From the NCBI GenBank assembly GCA_963920665.1, contig OY987269.1:17300501-17364500 (forward strand): a stretch of DNA of 64,000 nucleotides. Direction: 5' to 3'. The notes below the pieces were generated by a model. That model made no database searches. It was not told the origin of the DNA and saw only the letters and a program-made list of their open reading frames with translations. This document shows, in pieces, positions 17,303 through 31,447 of the stretch. The DNA comes from Straminergon stramineum (taxonomy: Eukaryota; Streptophyta; Bryopsida; Hypnales; Calliergonaceae). The translations under genes and the position numbers were made by a program. The stretch's first letter is position 1. Every line of letters starts with the position of its first letter.

Positions 17303-20300
17303 TCATCCACCACCAGAATGTCCATGCTCCAAAGACAATGTTGAGGTGTTCGCAGGAGACGTTTGCGTACGGGCGTCCTCGGAATTGCTGCACGTAGGCC
17401 GCTGCTGCATCGGGACTGTGTTCAAAATTTCGAGTTGTTCCTGACTCATCTGTAGAATCTCATTAGGTGACAGAATCTTGATGGATCGCACACAACCCAC
17501 AAACTCCCTGCAAACCAACCCAAAGCAGCATGTGTGACGAATTAGTTAGAACCTGGGATTCAAGGTCAGTAACGTTCAAAAACTGAAATTTGATTTCAAT
17601 CTGGGCTTAGAATCAAATTGACGACGAGAACAGACAGTTTCTTGCTAAATCACGAACGCTGAGTCCTCATCCATCCCAGTCAGCTCGGAGAACTTTTCTA
17701 CCACCATACAGAGCAGGTAAGGATGTAAAATATGCTCTAGTCACTTACTCCCAAGGATCGTCCCCAACAAGAAGGGTGTCGTTTTCATTATCTACGAACA
17801 CAAGCTGCCAGCCAGACCTTTGCGGATCTTCCAATAAGCCCTCGAGATTAAATAACCGAGCCAGCTCTGCTCGAAGCTCGGAATAGTTTTGAAACTTCTG
17901 TACGTCAATTGACCTCCCTACGCTTCCAAGCTTATGAACCTGGATTGCAAGAATTTCCTCAGTAAGTACCTCACGCTTACATACAGTAACAGAATTGGCT
18001 GCAACAAAAACAGCTGCAAATACTGAAAGCAGCAGAAATCCATTATTCCAGAAACACAATTTCACTGCTATCAGGCATTCGACGACTATCAGCCCTTCGC
18101 AAAACTGCAACTATTTGCATCATGTAGTGGACCCAGGTCTTCAGTCTTACCTTGGTAAAAGTGCGCGGGGGAGCTGGAGACAGTGCTGGCCATGATGTGC
18201 TCCTTTGAAACATCCCATTTTCATCAAGACCGATACCATTAATGGTAGGAATATCTGAGGTGGCAGAAGGACAAAACGAACCCTGGAGTAAATTGCTGCC
18301 AGTAAAACGACTTTGAGGGTCCTTATTCTTGGCCAATGCATGAGAATGAAGAGATGCAACAGAATTTGACCCCACCAATGGCTGCTGCTGCTCGATTGAG
18401 ACCCCAAATAGGAGATGACGGTCGGACTGTACTGAATCCTGTTCCTCGCCATTCTCCCGGTAAATGAAGGAAGAGGCTGGTGCTGGCAGACCTGTCAAGC
18501 CAGATTGGCCATTTCCCTCGCTTTGTTGAGTGAAAGGAAAACACCCAGAAACTCTCGAGTTTGGAGATGTAACCACCTGGGTCATACGAGTGGACACATC
18601 GTGCTGATGCAGATCTCGGTTGTTTGCAAACCAAGATGAAGAAACCTGTTGCGTACAGGGTCAGCAGTTTCACAAGTACTCATTAGAGGATAATATTTCG
18701 AAGTAAAAGAAGTCCCTGCTTCTGAATGACAACGTTCCCCCTAATAAGGACAAAATCATTCCTTTGCGTTACAGCCAACATTACTTCACACCTGAGGATT
18801 TCGCAGAGCAATCATCTATTGCAAACGTAACTGCATGCACTAAATATTAAGAGCTTGCAAGTGAAATCACAAAGAAATTTTTTACGAGATTCTGTACATT
18901 CACTCACTGCAGAGTCTGATTTTAAAGAACATACCCCCAAACAAGTAATGGCATATCGAAGTTAATAACAATCCTGTAACTAGGAATATCCTATTGGTGA
19001 AACCCGACAACCTTGAATTGCGAAGAATTACCTGGGGCTCACGTACAACACTGCCTCCATGTATTAGGGACATAGATTGACTTTGTTGTGCATTGTGGGT
19101 TGGGCGCATCATGTTGGCAAGTTGAACACTTTCACACCCAAGATGGGTTCGGCCCAACATGGAGTGAAGAGGGAAAGACCCTGAGGCAGAAGGTGATGAA
19201 GCCATGTGAATATCTCCTTCACTGTACCCCGAGCACTGTGCCATGCTTACCCCGGCAACCTCGAGCGGAGACTGAGGGCGACTTGATGAAAGTTGGAGCA
19301 TTGGACCAGAAACGTTGGATAAATGTTGCCCACCATGCTGACTGGTTTGTGGCGACTGAGAACGAAACTGCATCTGCGAAGATGATACGGAAGGTTGAGC
19401 ATGCGCCATGGAATGTTTCGAAGTATCTGCAATACGGATCTCTTGAAGAGCTGCAGCTGCAAGTGCTCTGTAGTAATCATTTTGCTGCGCTGGTAACCCA
19501 GGTTGCTGAAGCTGTGGCTGGTTACGCATCCACGAGTCCATACCAAGATTTCGAAAATTTAGTGCCCCTAGTGCATCACTCCCATCCTCCCTTGACCAAA
19601 AGGATGACTTCTTCAACGTCAAGTCCATCTCCTCATCTCCTGCAATTGATGCAATCCTATGTATCAAAATCCTATAACGAAACCATAACCGCCACAAAGA
19701 CCTAACCATTCAAGACTGAAAGCGAACGGGTACTTCGATTGACGGTCATTTCATAAAGCGACCAAAGTTTTACCTCTTCCTCCCCTCGGACGTTTTGATC
19801 GAAAAGACAGGGGTGGGGGGCACAGCAGAAATGGGGCTGTCAAAGGTTCGATCTCCCACAGTGATACTCGCCTTTGCCTCTCACCTGCAGTCGACTCGTC
19901 CCAACCAACCTGCACATTGTCATACCGTCAATTTACATCTTTCTGGAAGCGTGGCAAGAATATGCAGTCAAACAGTGATATCCGAACAACACCACTGCAG
20001 TATCAAGTCATAAAAAAGACGGGTAAAAGATCATGGCTCAACATTTATGAAATCCACAAGGACGACAAACTAGGTATATCTAATCAAATAATGTTGATAA
20101 ATTCACAGTAATTTGGAAAACAGAAAGTACCTTCAAAGAGCGCCAGTGCGAATGAGGCCAACGAACTGGATCTAAATCGTCCATGCCTGTAATTGTGCCC
20201 ATATATCTGAAGTGCAGACCGCTGTCAGCATACGAAATCATAACATCTCATCCACATTGAGCTTTTAAAGGACTTAGCTTCTAGAATAACAAAATATTGC

Positions 20301-23300
20301 CAAGGCGAGTTCGCTTCACCTTCGGACACTGGATTCCTCAGTTTCAAATACCATCCGAAACCGCATCCCAACTGAGACCTGCAAATTGCAGATAGCCTTT
20401 TGATACTTTGCGACAGGGATGACAAACTCCGATGGGCTTTGTCTGCAATTATTTTCAGTAAAATAGTCAGGACAGGAGCTACGAATTCAATGATTTGACA
20501 ATCGAGGAGACGACATGATTCACTATCGAGTTTGGACTAAAATGAGAAAAGCCGGGAGAAGAGAATCTACTGTCTTCATAGATATAATATATACAAACAG
20601 GCAAAAGACCTGCCCAATCTCTTCCTCATTGACATTCGAGCTACTGAAAGATCTGAAGTCGTCTTTAAATCAATGAATCATATGTTAGTTACCATATGAA
20701 GATTTAGATATTCTGCATTTGGTAATGCGCAATATACCTTGGATTGTAGAAGATGGTGAAACGGCTACTTGTAGCAGCTGAATGATTTGCAGCCGCTAGT
20801 ACTCCAATGTGCATGCTGTCACTAGATAACATTGAAGACGACATGATCGTTTGCTGTCTATTCTGTCGGCGAATTCCCAGCTGCAATTGTCCCTTATCAT
20901 CCCTGTGAAGGAATATCATCATTAGCAACAAACATCCAGAGTAATGCATATGAATAGCTGCCGGTACAAAGACTCTACAAGGTAGGATTTCTTACCAAAT
21001 TTGATTGGATTAGTCCTAGTTAGATTCAGATCTGCATTAGCCAAGGCAACAAAATCACAGAAACACAGTTAACCTCACATGTCTACCTGATGAACAAAAC
21101 TGCATCACCAGCTTGAAGCCTTTTAGCACTCACAAAGACACTCCAACCTGTCGTCAGCAAATGTCTTCGCGGTTGACCTACAGCAACCACAGAGACAAGC
21201 AAGAGTATAAAAGGAGGGCAAGGTTTGCACGGAGCTTTAATTCTAAGAGACCAAACCAAATATGCTGACATACTATTTCTTATTCCAGATCTCCTTCACA
21301 TCAACTCCAGACCCTAGTTCTTCATCCTTATACATAGGCAAGATTGCAAAATTTTATGCAAGTAGAAGAAGCAGAATAGGAAGTCCATAGTAATGGAAAT
21401 CCTCAGGGACTAATCCAGAAAATTTGAACTTCAAATTCCACCATACCCCGATATATATGTCGAAAGTGCCATTCCTGATCATGAAGATCCCTCGCCTTTA
21501 GTTCTTGAGCTGGAGGTGTTTGAGTGAAGTCCTGTACGAAAACATTTTTGTTATAAGAACTTGAACTTCCAAATACTACTGGACTTATAATAAAGTTCAG
21601 GAGTTATGAAGAAAGATGATGGACGACAGAGAGTAAATTAATTGTGCAATACCAGCGGAGGAAAAACTTTCTCAGCAGCTCTCCGCGGAATAGAAAAGCC
21701 ACCATGAGTACTGGTGTCACTGGCCGTCAAGGTTTTGCAAAAATACTCTGTTGGTTGTCTACTTCGAATTCCAATATCAGGAGACATAAGAGCTGCCTTC
21801 TCATTCTGCAAAACCGCATGCGCGACAAGATTCTTCGGATGATTACACAGATAAAACTGATATCCACAGGTATCTCAGAAAGTATAATCATCGAACATAA
21901 ATATATGACGGAATCGCCTTGACCACTCCTTAGCCCCTCCTTAAGGACCGCGGGTATTCAAAATATCCAAAATTGTGAAGATGTATTCTAAAATGCAACT
22001 TAGAAGAAAAAACTAATAATGACTTTGAACAAAAATCGTAAAATATGATCCACATCACATCCATATGGTTGGATCTAGTACTAGAATACCCAATGTTTAT
22101 CAATAAAAACTTTAACCAAAAATTCGAAAATTTCGTTCTAAAGATAATTGTGAATTACATATTTGAAAGTTTCAGAAGATTTTTTTCCTTCTAGTTCAAA
22201 ATGCTAAGTTCTAGTTTTGGGCGATATTTCAAGATTTTCACTTTTGAACTGAAAAAGTTTTTTGAATTGAAACATAATTGTACCCTTCGAACTCTACAAT
22301 ATTTGAAGATTAACAGTTTTGAATATCCAAGAGAACTAACACAAGACCCTTAACACAAACATTCGATGGATGAAAAAAACAATATTCTATGTGCACGGGA
22401 CATGTTTGCATTCATCCATTGTTCAAAAATTGAACATCTGATGTGCTTCTGGGTCTAGAGCACATTGCGCAGAAGTTTGTTTCAATTTCAGAAGCACTAT
22501 CCAGCCTAAGGTCATGCAAATATCACTTTGTAAAATGTGAAAACAGTTCATATCTGGTACGAAGAGCTAGATACGTACAGCAGGAGGCACAGGTATCAAC
22601 GTCATTTGTGCGTAGACCTCATCCGTCTCGAGATCAGCCTGACGCAAGGGTGAAAAAACACATAAATTAATGATAAGGAAACTGTAAGAATAACCTTACA
22701 GCAGAGAATGAATGCATTGTTACACTGAAAGTCAAGACTTAGGTACCACAACATATTCCAGATTGTTTGCTTTAAAGATCTACACCGAAATGAACATCCG
22801 CTAAAATCAAATTAAAAGTCTTAACTGTCAAGAACAGGCAAATCCTAGTACCATCAAGTATCGAAAGGGTATGAAACCTGAGGAAACGTACATGAAGGGT
22901 GACATTCTCAAGTAGGCAAACAAGCCGTGATGGTAAGCTGGGGTAATTAGGAATATGGGCGTCAGCCTCTTTCTGTGTAGATGCTGCTACCTGTAAAAAG
23001 AAATAAACGAGTACATAAGGTACACCACCAAGCAAGGGACATGCATCGAGCTACTAAGAATATCTACCTTAGCGTTAGAAAGCTCTCTTGCGACTGCTCA
23101 AAGCAGTACCTGCTCCGTGTGACCCTGAGGAAAGTACACCACCTGGCTACCCACAGGAGGAAGAGAAACCAAGGGTCCGGCACATGCATGCCAGAGCTCA
23201 GAGTTGAGCCTCCTTCTTTCGACTGCAAGACGACATAATTCAAGTAAGATGGCGTCGCTAATGCATACTGCTCTACATCAAAAGTCCGCTCTTCAATGGC

Positions 23301-23500
23301 CATCAGTAGCTCAACTACTAGATCTTTGGTCACCCATAGCAAGAATTTCGTAAAAATGTAGGAGTCATATTAGAAAAACGGATCACTCATATTCATTTTG
23401 TATGTATACAAAGCCCGAACTGACTAAGCTTTGATGACCAAAGAACTATGACAATCAAGTAAGATCTAGAGAGCGTACCTTGCTCCATAGGTTGAGCCAT
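17303..23500 (-). CDS. Auxin response factor, class A type, complete, 15 exons
   Basis: Nuclear transcription factor that binds auxin response elements. Exons 5' to 3': 23500-23479, 23222-23110, 22990-22892, 22638-22579, 21805-21653, 21531-21447, 21177-21087, 20902-20738, 20442-20320, 20206-20131, 19909-19774, 19639-19032, 18645-18151, 17939-17749 and 17507-17303. They total 2622 nt, 873 codons plus stop, with every junction in frame. The dimerisation arm has [18 protein letters not shown]. The B3 domain (about residues 119-222) has [17 protein letters not shown] and [20 protein letters not shown]. The ancillary domain follows ([31 protein letters not shown]). Residues 375-742 are Ser/Gln-rich, as in activators. 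The PB1 domain (about 740-830) keeps the basic face ([11 protein letters not shown]) and the acidic OPCA face ([17 protein letters not shown]), so oligomerisation and Aux/IAA binding are expected. The DNA-binding region resembles ARF5/6/7/8/19. I saw no miR167-like site. An in-frame upstream ATG lies at 23,551. Confidence 0.95.
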
Positions 23501-25697
23501 TGAACCCAAACTAGGCCCCAGATTCGGCGGCCTCTCACCACACTGAAACATTCAATACCTCGGCAGGCACCAAAAGGAGTCCACTTCAATTTTGCCAACA
23601 CTACTTGGACGGTCAAAGTTCAAACTTCGTTACTACCACACCTTAAGAGGATCTCTTCCCAGTTTCGACCTTACGTATACTACGCGCCGTTACTTCTGGC
23701 AATACTTCCATCTCCATATTGCTAATTTGCTGCAAATGAAACGCCAAGTCAAACGCATCATTAGCCCCCATCATGCAAGCTCACCTACACTTGAAAAACA
23801 GATTCTACGCTTCTTAAGATCAGTCAGAACTGCCCGAGTGCCCCTGCTAAACACTCTTCTGGTTTTCCAGGTTAAAAAGACATACCATACCAGTATGCAC
23901 TGATCTTACTAAGATAGTATTCACTTTTTAATGTGCAATGTGTGCCTGTCGAAATACTCAGCTCGGTTCTACCAACCCGGTCATGACGGTGGCTGTGAAA
24001 TCGATCAATGGGCATTATTCACAACTCGTGTAAATAGTCACATCGTGAATGAGACAGATGGCAGATTGATCGTACGGTGCATCAACATAACGTGACAAGG
24101 AACTTATTCTGATCCCATTCAACATGAATCGAGACATAATATGCTCATGTGCAGGTCACATCCGCCTACGTGATCTCGTTTTTCTGACCAACTGGACATA
24201 CTTATACAGATATGTCCGAATTGACCATCGGTTCATGCACAACTGACCGACATGTTGCAAGCTGGACTTTTAAAAGACTCACAAGAAAGTCGCGACCTGT
24301 AGTAATTGGCTGAAGAGGATGTAGCCTAAATACAGATGTCTGCTAGGAGCACCGACAAATATCAAGGAAAAGTTAGCGCCTAATGCGAAATTGCCGCTGT
24401 CTACGCCTGCTCGCCTCCAAACGGTTCTAGGAAGGGTTTAGCAGACGAGACGTCTAAGTTAATTATGGTGTGATCAGAACGAATTCCAGAGTTTCAGGGA
24501 AGACGGCCAGCTGACAGGAAAGATCGTCAGAGGACACGTTCTTTCCATTCATCGAAGCTGGAACACAAATTGGCCACGCGCTTTCTCCTAACATGACTTC
24601 AGGAACGAGTTTCATAACTGGCACACAGAGGTGGAATACAAAACGCCAGCACCTCTATCAGCTCAACCTAGGGCTACAAAAAATAGCGCGCACGCATCTT
24701 CTGTAGAGAAACAATAAGCCTTACCGGACGCAAGAGTAACCTAGAGCTTCAGTGAGCAAAACCTCGGCTTATCACTAAATTTCGTCAACTTTAAGTTCGT
24801 CAAGTGGTACACAACGAAGGGAACGACCGTCCAATCAGGCGAATGCCTGCACTTCCATGCCCGCCCTAGGTCAAAATTGTTCTCTCTTTCACCGCAATGT
24901 AATAGAAAGAGAGTTCAACCCCACGAAACACTTATTAAAGCTCGCATCGTAAGCGAGCAACAACATCAGTAAGCACAAGATCCAACTAACGCATTCCCTT
25001 ATCACCTCTTCACTCTTAACCAGGCAGGAGCCTTCACATTTCACGCATCCTGTACTCCAAGAAGCGACACTAACCATCACATACCTCACCTCCAAGAGCA
25101 GCATATCATCTCCACAACCTCCAAGAACGCCACTCCCACTCTCCTCCCCTGTCTTTCCAACCAAAATACCTACAATATCATTCCCGTACTACAACAAGCA
25201 CCCTTACTCACACACTCACACACTCTCCACGCGGCCAACGACCAAAGCGAATCCACACCTGCGCCACTCCAACACGCCATAGCCACCCCTACCCCGCCCC
25301 TACCTTGTGCAACGCAACATACGGCGCCACTCCCTCCTTAGCAGCCACTCCACTCCACTCCACTCCACCTCATCAACGCGCATTATTTCCCTCTATCTCC
25401 GATTGAAACCTCCGCTCATGAGAATCCTCCACCACATCCAGCAAAACGTAGGCCATTGTTTCCGAATCACTACTTAAGCAGGTGCTAGAGTGAATGAAGG
25501 GGACCAGGGAATCAGAAGCTACCGAAATGAGCAGTGCTGGAGATGTCAGACGACTAGTGTAGTGAGATGCTGGAAACCACCGCTGCTCCTGCTCCTGCGC
25601 CTGTTGCTGCAAATGTTGGTGACTTGACTTGGTGGTAGTGCAGGAAGGGCACATTCATCGGTGTTGTTGTAGAGAACGGGGCGCACACGACTTAACT

Positions 25698-25732
<35 letters not shown>

Positions 25733-26050
25733 CTTTCGCAAAGGCTACTGCTGCTGCTGCTGCAATGGGAAAATCCACGCCGGGGTGAAGGGGAGCGGAG
25801 CCTCACAACCCTCGAGGCTTGGTGGGGAAGACGACAAAGCTCGCGTTTGTACGTTTTGTCTGTTGTGGTATAGGATACGATGTATGGTACGGTTGAGGGA
25901 TACGGATACTCGGAGACGTAGTCTGGTAGTGTAGTGTCCTGGCTTGGCTGGTTCTATGATGACTCGTTACCCACCCAGTTGGGGGGTCACGGGTTATGAT
26001 GATGGTCACTTTACGTCGGTGCATCATGCCCGCCTGACTGCCTCAACGGC
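23501..26050 (-). promoter_or_regulatory. Leader and promoter region of the ARF gene
   Basis: GC-richer DNA upstream of the ARF start codon. A splice acceptor (TTTCAG) on the minus strand at about 23,543 suggests that a leader intron ends there; in that case the ATG at 23,500 is the first in the spliced message. The tract holds CA-rich DNA at 25,200-25,380, a (CCACT)n run near 25,355-25,378, a (GGCT)n run at 25,699-25,732 and a short CTG run at 25,748-25,762. The transcription start is not resolved. ORFs at 24,889-25,164 and 25,373-25,806 (minus) could be upstream ORFs but show no domain. Confidence 0.5.
25699..25732. repeat. (GGCT)n microsatellite
   Basis: About eight tandem GGCT units in the presumed ARF leader or promoter region. 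Read on the minus (gene) strand it is AGCC repeats. Confidence 0.9.
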
Positions 26051-29000
26051 CGATGGGTGTATTTAAAAATAAAAATAAAAATAAAGGTGACAATATGTAC
26101 TGGAGGGCCACACTGATTTGTCCTATAGGTGATGAGGGTGCAAGATTAGTGTCACTATAAAATTTCATTTTAGAATTCATCGAGATTGGTACGGTATGAT
26201 AATTCTTCAGCTTGGACTAATTGGATTAGTTGACAAATATAGTAAAACCATGCATTACCAACGAGGCCCCTGTGGGCAATCTTACAATCTTTAGATACTG
26301 GGAAATTCAACAGAGACACTAACTGATTTGTAACCATTAGTTTTTGGTTTCCGACCATCTTTTAGCTATCGGTGTCATGATACATGAGCTTGGTTTTGAG
26401 AGCCTAAGTAGTCTTTGGATGAGTAGGTAGGAAGACTCTATGTGTTGAGTATGGGTGCAGGCCAACTTTTGGCTTTCGAAATTCGTAGTAATTTGAGGTT
26501 ACAGAAAAATAATAATGAAAAATTGGCAATTCCCTACATTTCTATTTTTTTTGTAGGGCAGAAAATTTACAGTGACTCCTACTACTCCAAGTCATGCACA
26601 TAATGCTTGAGTGGTTGGAAATGGGTGGTTCTACCATAGTGTGACTTTGGTAAACATTGTGATACATCAATGTACCTTATTTGAAAGGTTAGGAATGGTC
26701 TTCCCTATGTCCTAATTCTATAAGTTTAGGTTGAAGGTCAAATTTTCAACTTGGGGGGAGGGGTCCATAAGGTGAATAAAAAACATAATGGGTGGGGTTT
26801 GGAGCTTCATAGTGTGAAGACCAAAGTCCAACTTTAAGCACCAAGCTTTTCATGTATAATATTGCATAGTGAATATTTGTCAAAAAAAATGGGTCAAAGA
26901 CCATTTTAGAGGATTTGCAATGGACACGTGTTTTATTCTTGATACAAAACCAAACCACAAGAATGCTTGATCTAGTGTTATTCTACTCATATTATGTACA
27001 AAACAATAGTTGGAATATGGAGCCTACAAGTAGTTGGATCCTTAAGTTTTATTTTTTTAGTATCAAAACTTCCTAAACGTTTTATCATTGACACATTTCT
27101 AAATGCACCAGGGCTTGGGACTTAGGACATAGTGTGAAGTCCCAAGTTCTGATTTTCAACTCCCCACCAATCACATTTTGAGAATTGGATCATACTTGGA
27201 ACTAGAGACATAGTGTGAATTGGTTGTAAGTCAACTTTATAAGCTTTGTAGCACTAAGGACATGCTAGAGAAAATGACAACAAACTTATGCACAATAGTA
27301 AATACTTATAGAGCAAAATGCAAGTGGTTGGTTGCAATATTTTTTCCAATAGAAGGACAATGAATTATTTGTAAGATTTCAAAGATAAAGGTTGTAGGAG
27401 GCTATAAGAATAACCTTAGTGAATCCAAAATCCACTTGATGTATGTGAAGAGAAGATAACCATAGTACCTAAAGGTTGCCTAAGAAAGTTAAATTGAGAC
27501 AAAATTTTATCAAAAATTGCTCTATTTCAAAATGTCACCTTGACAATGCTATATATAGTCATTCATTATCTAAAATGGTTATCAACTCCACCTTATAGCA
27601 TTGTCTTCTTAAAATTTGTCATTTTACAATAGATGTTTCTTCCAACAATGCTAGCATATGAGCCTAGAAATGTGAGCCTATGAGCCTTAAGCCTAGGTGT
27701 AAGTAGATATTCTACAACTATTGAAGGTGTTTTTAACATACATACTTATAATGTGAGTACCTTGTAACCATGTAAGGTGCTTGTAAAATAGGTATCTAAA
27801 CATGTGCATATAATCTCAATTTTTGAAATAATTTTTGGAATTTTTTTAAGACAACAAAATAGATTGGTTTATTAGTAACATCATTATTATTTTAGTCAAT
27901 ATCCAAATTCAAAATTTTTGACACTCTACATAATGCTCAAGTCCAAACATGGAAAAAAAAACATTTTTATAGAATATATTTATATCTCTTAGATTAGTAA
28001 TTTGAAGGTTGTAAAGAGGCTTCTTTACAAGTAATCCTAGCTTTATTTGAAAAAAATATTGGTTTAAATTATGTTCTTAACTACATTTTCAAAATTTAAA
28101 AAGAAAAACTATCTATGATTGAATTTCTTGCTAGGACAATCTCACAATTATGATTGACTTGTTTCAATTGCATTATAGTTAGAACTATTAATGGTTTATT
28201 CTTTCCTTCCACGTTGAATCTACTTCTACTAAAAAAGTTTAAATAAAAAAAATTTATTTTGAATATTTTCTTCCAGACTCTCAAATCAATTCTTCCATTT
28301 AAGAAACTTGAAATTCAAAATATATAGTACAAAAATTTTAAGTTACACGGATTGAAACTTTTATAACCTAGCATGGTAGGGCGTGAAAAAAGATGTATTT
28401 TTTTACTTTATACTTTTACATATCTTGCAATTTAAGAAGTCAGAGTTCCTAAAATGTCTTTGACTCATTTTCATATTGGTTTAATGCAAGATCATATGGT
28501 TTCATCTGAAATTTTTTATTTTTTAATCTTTTCATTTTGTAAGAGAAATGGTAGTTTTGGAATGATTCTAAGGAAATCATAGTCACAAAGATTTAGAGAC
28601 GAGCCCCTAAATTCCCAATCAACTATGTTATACTCACTACTAGACTTTGAACAACATTTTGGGTAAGGAAAACTTTATTTTTTCTATACAACCTAGATTG
28701 TGTTGTCTTTCTATTTTTATATTCAAAACAAAGATTGCCACAGTCAAACAAAAATTAAAAGGATAATATCATGAAGTATATGCCTAGTGTTAGAAAAAGT
28801 ATTGATGTTCTCATCAAGAAATCTTATGCCTTTATCAGAAATCATTTGAAATTGTAATTTTGATCTATCATAGAATTTTTGAATGCTAAAGAGAAGATTG
28901 TATTTTGAGTGAATTTTGAAGTAAAATCTTCAAAATTCATTTTTAGGCAAATCTAAACGTAGTTGAATTTTTTGACTAAATAGATTCTGTCTGCTCTAGA

Positions 29001-31447
29001 TGCTTGAACCTTTTAGCCAAAAAGTAGTCTAGATTTCAAAACTGGAAAGATGTACAATGAAAAAAATTAGCCAATAATAACTTACTGACAACTTTCAAAA
29101 GTTATAAAATATGATTTCTAGATCATATTCATATGATTTGATCAACCATTACATTGAGCAATAATTTCAATAAAATTTGAAACCAAAAATTGAAAATTCC
29201 TTCTAAAATCCATTATTGATTGAATGTTTATAATCTACATTATAATTGTTGCAATGCAAATAACTCCAAATCATTACTTGCATGTTATAAATTTCCAACA
29301 GTGAAAATCATGAAAACATTTTATTCTTTTCATGGGGAAATTTTCAAAGCAAATGGATGAATGTAATTTTTTTAGATCTCAAATTCAAGTAAAATTGGCA
29401 AGCTTGTCTAAATAATCGGAGTAACTCCACAAAGGCACAAGGTACCATGCATGAATACCTTGGAAGACCTCTCAAAAATCAAATATTTATCTTTTTTGGT
29501 AAAAAATAAAAGCTTTTAATAGTTAACCTTCAATACTACCGATAAATTTGATTAATCATAACCACCTCCAAGATCAAAGTATTTATAAATTATTGCATAT
29601 GGAGAATCAAAACAATCCTTAGGCCAATATACACTATGTGAGGATCAAATTCAAGCATAATTTAAGCATTCTTTGAGATATCTAAAGTCTTGAAATATTA
29701 TAAGTGAAATGTCCCAAATATTGTAAAAAGTCTCTTGTATGTTGCCTAATTTTTGGAAAATTTTATTATTTTATAAGAAGTTTCAAGAATAAAATTTCAA
29801 GCATAAAATTCTAAAATGTTTATTCAATGAAAAGACAAAAAAGAAAAGACATAGAAATCACAAACAAATCAATTAAGAAAACAAGAAAAGTCCCCCTCAC
29901 CAAAATAAGAAGAGTTGTAGTAGACAAAAAACAAATATTTGGTAGCCAAGAGTGCCAAATGTGACCCTCACTTCTTAGTATTACAAGAGGTATCTTGGTT
30001 GACATGTTGATTGGCTAACTATTCAAAGAGATGAATACCATAATGTAATATCACCTACAAAAAAAATATGAATATGAATTTGGTAGAATTGGTAGCCACA
30101 AGCCCACAATCATATTCATGAAGTTACTTTAGAAGTAAACAATGAAAAGTGTAGAAAAATAAGATTTTGCCTACATGTGACAATGTTTTTGAAAATTCAT
30201 TGTTAACTCTAAAGTTCCTTGCAAGCCAAAATGGGTTTTGGAAAGTTTGGGCATCTAAAATGGTATATCATATTTTTCTTTCCTCATTTATTTTTGAGAT
30301 TACAGAGTTAAAAGAACCTCTAGGGAATAAAATTATTATGATCCAAATGGTTGACAAAGAAAGTATTGTGTTTTGTTTTTCTAGACTAGTACTAAGACAA
30401 GAAGATGCAACATCAATTTGCTTTTAAAATTTGCATACTTCTTCCTAACCTAAGGCTCTACTCAAATCTAAAGTCCTTCAATCTTTCTTGAAAATAAAAT
30501 TTGAGTTATGGGTCTCAAAAGCCCTATAAAGTCACATTGTTAAAAGCTTGACCAATATCAAAAAAATGTTTTGTTCCACTTTGAAGACTTTGTTTACTCA
30601 CATACATTGACCTCAAACCTCAATAATTTTATATGTGACCCTAGTACTAGTCAAAAACAAGATCCTACAATTACAAATTTCTAAATTTAAAGAATAAAAT
30701 TTAATTGATTGCTCTTTTTTTAGGTGTTGATTTTTTTTGAATATTTGCCAATTTTATACAAATGGATCTTCCGAGGTTAAATCCATTTGCATTTCAAACA
30801 ATGGAGGAATGCAAAATGTCACAAAGCATACAAAATCTTGTAGTTCAAAGATTTATAAGTATATTTCATCACAAATTGTTCTAATTCCAATTGAAACAAG
30901 GACCCTTCAAAAAATGACTTGAATAAAGAAATAAACTTAGATCTTGACCCCAAGAGTTATGGACAAAAGAAAAATGGGTTGTGAATTACATATTTTTTTA
31001 AAATTTTGCATCAAAGAAGAGAATGTTAAGCATCAAGAGCTAAAAGTATTATATGGTCAAATCTTAAAACTATGTATAGATTTATTTAAAATGAATTTAT
31101 CATCTATATTTTGGCCTTGAACAGCCATCTACCTTCACCCTAACCGCCATAAGCTTTCAAGAGCAACCAACAAGAATTGACCATTTCATGCTTCAAGTTT
31201 AAAAAGGAGTGTGTTGGACATGAAGAGAGAGAAGAACTCCAACCTATTTGTGGCTGGTGTACATGAAGAGTCTATTCATTTTAGCTTCATGATTGTTTTT
31301 AAGAAGACATGACAAGTGACACTAAAACCACATACCTTTGCTAGAAGGGAGCTTCCATACTATCTAAAGATAATGAAGAGTAAGTTGAATATGAATATAG
31401 GATGTGGAAGGATATTAGTTTTGGGAATTAGTAGGGAGGATGGGGAG
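26051..31447. other. Gene-poor AT-rich tract
   Basis: No spliced gene or domain is recognised. It includes a segment at 26,428-26,490 shared with 11,541-11,600 (CAACTTTTGGCTTT), and from 27,643 a copy of a dispersed repeat beginning CAACAATGCTAGCATATGAG. Small ORFs are AT-driven. Confidence 0.4.
27643..27840. repeat. Copy of a dispersed TGCTAG-type repeat
   Basis: It starts CAACAATGCTAGCATATGAG. It then shows the same order of phrases (GAGCCTAT, AAGCCTA, TATTGAAGGTG, AACATA) as copies near 31,448 and 63,203. The right boundary is not clear. Confidence 0.5.

Noticed and set aside
19088..19705. 205-codon plus-strand ORF
   Set aside because: It is antisense to the large ARF exon 19,032-19,639, whose minus frame is clearly coding.
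24889..25164. 91-codon minus ORF upstream of the ARF start as a conserved uORF
   Set aside because: It is possible, but nothing in the sequence shows conservation or a fixed transcript, so it is kept only as a remark in the leader entry.
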